The notes below the pieces were generated by a model. The model saw only the letters and a list, made by a program, of their open reading frames with translations, was not told the DNA's origin and made no database searches. From Lunularia cruciata (taxonomy: Eukaryota; Streptophyta; Marchantiopsida; Lunulariales; Lunulariaceae): a DNA stretch of 64,000 nucleotides. The translations under genes and the position numbers were made by a program. Shown in pieces: positions 60,442 through 64,000 of the stretch (position 1 is its first letter; every line of letters starts with the position of its first letter). The DNA lies in contig OX419762.1 in assembly GCA_948567375.1 (NCBI GenBank), forward strand, positions 56,091,034 through 56,155,033. Reading direction: 5' to 3'.

Positions 60442-61017
60442 TGTAGTGTTCTAAGGACAAGAGCAATCCCAAGAGAAACACAAGGTTTCATTCCTCAATA
60501 CTCCAATGGAGCACCTTGTCTTTATTATATAGTAAAGATGATCCACTCAAAGGGAGCTACACCCTTGGATCAAATACATGCATTCATGATATGATAGCAA
60601 GCTCCACCTTAGGTTAACTGCATGTATTGTTGATACATTGATCCTTGTCCTATTTGGTTGGTCAAACAAGTTTCACCAAAGGGAATCTTTGGGGAATCTT
60701 CCCATAGGAAGCTCAAAACAACATGGATGAGGTACCATTAGAAAGCTCTCAATGAGATAATAAAGAGGGAGAGAAGGATACACCTCTTATCCTAAAAAGG
60801 AGGAATATTTTATTTTCCAAGGCCTAATTCATTTGTTTAGATCTCCAAAATTGACTATGAAGTTTTCAAGGTGTTTTCGTCCTTTACTCTATTAGTGGAT
60901 GTACTCATTTGATGACACCTCTATTTGATCTACTTAGACCATCATATATAACATCCTTAAAGATATTACCAAGCCAATTTCCATCTCTAGATAATATGTC
61001 TAGCTAATGTTATTACA
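60442..61017 (-). mobile_element. 3' LTR of a minus-strand family B element
   Basis: A 576-bp relative of the LTRs at 528 and 2851, starting TGTAGTGTTC and ending tattaca. On the minus strand it is preceded by the purine tract aaaaggggaagt. It belongs to the element that fills the rest of the window. Confidence 0.8.
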
Positions 61018-61437
61018 AACTTCCCCTTTTAATATGCAACGTCCTTATTACAAAGTTGTTACTCAAAAGATTACACTAACATTTGTGCACTGGTCAAGTT
61101 AGCTACATGCCTCCATATTGACTCATAAAATGGGTACCCTTTCCAATGTACAAGATATTCCTCATAAGGATGGCAGGTACCACAGATGCATTTTTGGAGA
61201 ATGTGTTTAACTTTGCATTCCTTTGTGCCATCATTGAGTGTTGGACAAGGTTAAGCTTCTTGTATGGAAGAAAAGTGGGGTGGTTGGGTGTATATTTTCA
61301 TGCAAGGAAACATGAAACATTGGATAGATCTTCATATATGGTGATTGCTTAAGGTGATAGGTCATTGTGCCAATTTGATAGATGATGGGAAAAGGGTCAA
61401 TAAAATGAGGTTTGAGCTTATAAGGGAAACCCTTATA

Positions 61438-61465
61438 TGTTTAGGGTTTAGGGTTTAGGGTTTAG
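61438..61465 (+). repeat. Short interstitial telomere-type repeat
   Basis: TTTAGGG is repeated three times and followed by TTTAG, the plant (Arabidopsis-type) telomere unit. It sits inside the 3' part of a family B element. The run is short and may have arisen by slippage or break repair. Confidence 0.8.
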
Positions 61466-62856
61466 TTTGGTGATAACCACATGAGGGTGGTTATCATCAA
61501 ACTTGATCCTTGATGTTAAACTCCATTATGCTTATGATGTGCATATGCATATTGTTTTTGTTAATTTTGGGCTATCTATAGCCTATGCTTGGCATTCTCC
61601 ACACCTTGTTGAATTCTATAAATAAAATTGTTAGTAATATCAACTTTTGTAGCCACTACATAGATATTTCCCAAGCTCAAAGTTGTGAAAGTGTGTTATC
61701 TATACATGAGGGAAAATGGTGAGATATGTGTAGATGCATTCATTAAATTTTTGTAGGCCAATTCCACCAATGGAAATAAGGTGTCCCACCTTTCTTGCTC
61801 CTCTAAGGTGAAGCCCTAGAGCATGTCCTTGCTAATGAAATTGGTCCACTTTGTTTGTCCATTGATTTGTAAAATGGTCTGCCATGGACATGGCAAGTTT
61901 GGTTTTGAAGATGCCAAAGAGTGTTCTCCAAAACAAACTAGTGAATTGTGTGCCCCTATTGGTGATGATAACTCAAGACAAGCCATGGTAAGAAAAGATC
62001 ATTGCTAAGTACATTTAAGCTAATTGTGGAGTAGTCGCGTCCTTGGTTGTAGAACGCACCTGAATCATTTTGTTGAGTTGGTCTACAAAGACTACAATGG
62101 AATCAAAACTTGAGGTGGTCTTATGCAATTCACAAACCAAATCTAAGTTGACCTACTCCCAACATTGTGTAAGAGTAGGGATGGGTTGATGGAGTCTTGT
62201 GGGAACCTAATTAGAGGCTTTATTTGTTGATATAGTAAGCAGCTTTGAACATACTCTATCATATCATTGTTCATCTTGGGCCAATAATAGAAATGTTTGA
62301 CTACATCTAAGGTCTTCTCCACTCCAACATGACCTACAATAGCAAAATCATGACATTCTACTAGGATGGTGGTTCTTAGGTCTGTAGCGTCTAAGATCCA
62401 TCACTGGCCATCATGAAAGATGAGTCATTAGGTATTGGTTATAGCTTTGGATGCTTGAGCTCCTACAATCTATGGGTCAGTCTTCATAGCAATAAGAATC
62501 TTTGGCCAAAAATTCGGGTTCATCTTGACCTTGATAACCAAATTTTTCACCATAGGCATTTAGCTGAATACATCTACAAGTTGCTTTATGCCTTCCACAT
62601 ATGTGATCATCACGTTGGATCATTGTCTCCACTTTGCCCAACAAATCTATCAATTATACAAATCTTTCTATATCTCAAAGAAGACAAATAGTTTGTAATC
62701 TATCTCCACTACAAATGCCTTCTTGCTAAGATAGTGCTTCCAATGCATGGTTGCAAGAAAAAAAGCTAGCTCTTCTCATCTAGTGGTGTGATAGTTACAC
62801 TTTGCTAGTAACAACTTTGCTAGTAACTTTCAAGAGAAATATGCACCTAGGTGCCA

Positions 62857-63240
62857 TCAACCACTCCATTCTTGTTGTAGGCCTACTCTTATTGCAACAC
62901 TTGATGCATCTATAGCCAGCTTGATTGAATTTAATGGGTCATACCATTTCAAGATTGGTGCATGTAATAATATATCTTTTGATTCCTCAAAGGCCAATTC
63001 ATATGCAGTTCTCCACATCCATTTCTTTCCCCTACAAATAATTACCATGAGGGATTATAGGTTGTGCAACCTTGGAGAACTCCTTGAAAAATTGAAAATA
63101 AAATCCAATCAATCCCAGAAACTCTTGAGTTGAGTTTGATCTTCTAAGACACCCTAATTTTGAATCACATCTATTTTATCAATTAAAACTTGGATACCTT
63201 CTACACTTACTCTATGCCCCAAGTAATCTACTTCAGACTT
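62857..63240 (-). pseudogene. Reverse transcriptase connection and RNase H start, family B
   Basis: The minus frame reads KWMWRTAYELAFEESKDILL and IKLAIDASSVAIRVGLQQEW, matching the RNase H entry with its first catalytic Asp. The preceding connection, near 63.13 kb, is frameshifted. Confidence 0.75.
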
Positions 63241-63299
63241 GCCAAACTTGCACTTTGAGACCTTGGCTAACAATTGGTTTTATAGTAGAATCTAGAGGA

Positions 63300-63981
63300 C
63301 TTATTTTAGATGTTGTTTGTGCTCCTTCATTGTCCTATTGTAGACTAAGATATCATCAAGGAAAATGACAACAGACTTATCCAAGTATGGAAAAAATGTG
63401 TCATTTATCAAACTCATGAAAGTGATTGGTGCATTGGTAAGACAAAATAACAACACTAGGTACTCAAAGTGACCATACCTTGTTCAAAAAGTTATTTTGT
63501 ATACATCTTCTTACTCAATGTTAAGTTGGTTATAACCACTTTGTAGATCAAGTTTGGTGAAATGTTTTGCCCCATTGAGTTGATCAAACAATTCATCCAT
63601 GTGAGGTAATAAGTATTTTTTCTTCACCTTTTATTGATTTAGGCCTTGGAAGTCTATGCAAATCTGCATTATACCGTCCTTTTTCTTCATAAATAAGACA
63701 AAAGCCCTATATTTTGATATGCTAGGTTGAATAAGCTTTTTACAACATATCCTTGATTTGAGCCTTGCACTCCTCCAACTCATGATGTGATAGTTGATAT
63801 GTGGCCAAGGAGGTATTCTCCTAAGAGGTATCTTAATTTTATGATCTTCTTTCCTTTTTGGTGGTAATCTTGAGGTTAAATCATCAAGAAAGTCATCTTG
63901 AAATTCATTGACCACATCTTTCAAATTCTTGAGAATTTTTCCATCAAGTTGAGCACTCTGGACTTCTCTTACTAGACCCAT
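63300..63981 (-). pseudogene. Reverse transcriptase N-terminal and palm, family B
   Basis: The frame 63981-63631 has FQDDFLDDLTSRLPPKRKED, the start region of gypsy reverse transcriptases, then SKYRAFVLFMKKKDGIMQIC and IDFQGLNQ. Below 63.63 kb the fingers-palm continues with frame changes, including an FLDD-type block near 63.36 kb. Confidence 0.75.
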
Positions 63982-64000
63982 GGCACATCTATCTATCTTA

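Larger units (their letters stand above)
61018..64000 (-). mobile_element. Family B element, minus strand, running off the window
   Basis: Reading from 64000 downwards, the order is reverse transcriptase start, palm, connection and RNase H, zinc-binding domain (near 62.35-62.2 kb, parallel to 40.9-41.0 kb), integrase (62.1-61.75 kb), tail, purine tract and LTR. It is colinear with the copy at 39.96-42.79 kb, and both are heavily mutated. gag and protease lie outside the window. Confidence 0.8.

Noticed and set aside
1-64000. CRISPR arrays, operons or bacterial insertion sequences
   Set aside because: The window is eukaryotic: spliced genes, LTR retrotransposons and plant 5S. No regular spacer-repeat array is present.

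Overview
The window looks like nuclear DNA of a land plant, with no prokaryotic gene organisation. The evidence is decayed Ty3/gypsy retrotransposons (some with chromodomains), spliced genes with GT-AG introns, a plant-type 5S rRNA gene and a short TTTAGGG run. The 5S sequence and the lack of recognisable flowering-plant genes fit an early-diverging lineage such as a bryophyte, lycophyte or fern, but this is a weak inference. All calls rest on reading the sequence; no database search was run.

Layout. 1-2.04 kb holds a gypsy integrase remnant cut by two solo LTRs. 3.74-14.33 kb is a minus-strand chromovirus (A) split by a nested plus-strand element (C, 7.13-12.45 kb). 14.33-17.4 kb is a decayed minus-strand coiled-coil reading frame. 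17.6-20.1 kb is a minus-strand gag region (family D). 20.4-31.6 kb is low-copy sequence with a three-exon secreted-peptide gene (24.24-27.55 kb) whose first intron holds a 5S rRNA gene. 32.27-39.96 kb has two plus-strand family D copies joined through LTR sequence, each with a PHD-like finger at the 3' end of its coding region. 39.96-42.79 kb is the 3' half of a chromodomain element (B). 43-45.2 kb is unassigned repetitive-looking DNA. 45.2-57.1 kb is a second low-copy island with a multi-repeat secreted-peptide precursor (47.52-50.0 kb, minus). 57.1-60.44 kb is unassigned. 60.44-64 kb is a minus-strand family B element running off the window.

Main result. Two loci about 20 kb apart, on opposite strands, share one gene plan: a short first exon with a signal peptide, phase-1 introns, and a last exon with the motif LLRDISPPGMWP followed by an acidic stretch. 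The 47.5 kb locus has ten ~51-residue repeats, each with arginine-rich (mono- to tribasic) sites around the core. The 24.2 kb locus has one repeat, and its stop codon falls where the other gene has arginine. This resembles a multi-copy peptide-hormone or RiPP precursor family. I do not recognise the motif from a named family.

The rest of the window is mostly layered retrotransposon insertion and decay: nesting, solo LTRs with target-site duplications, and many transition-type stop codons.
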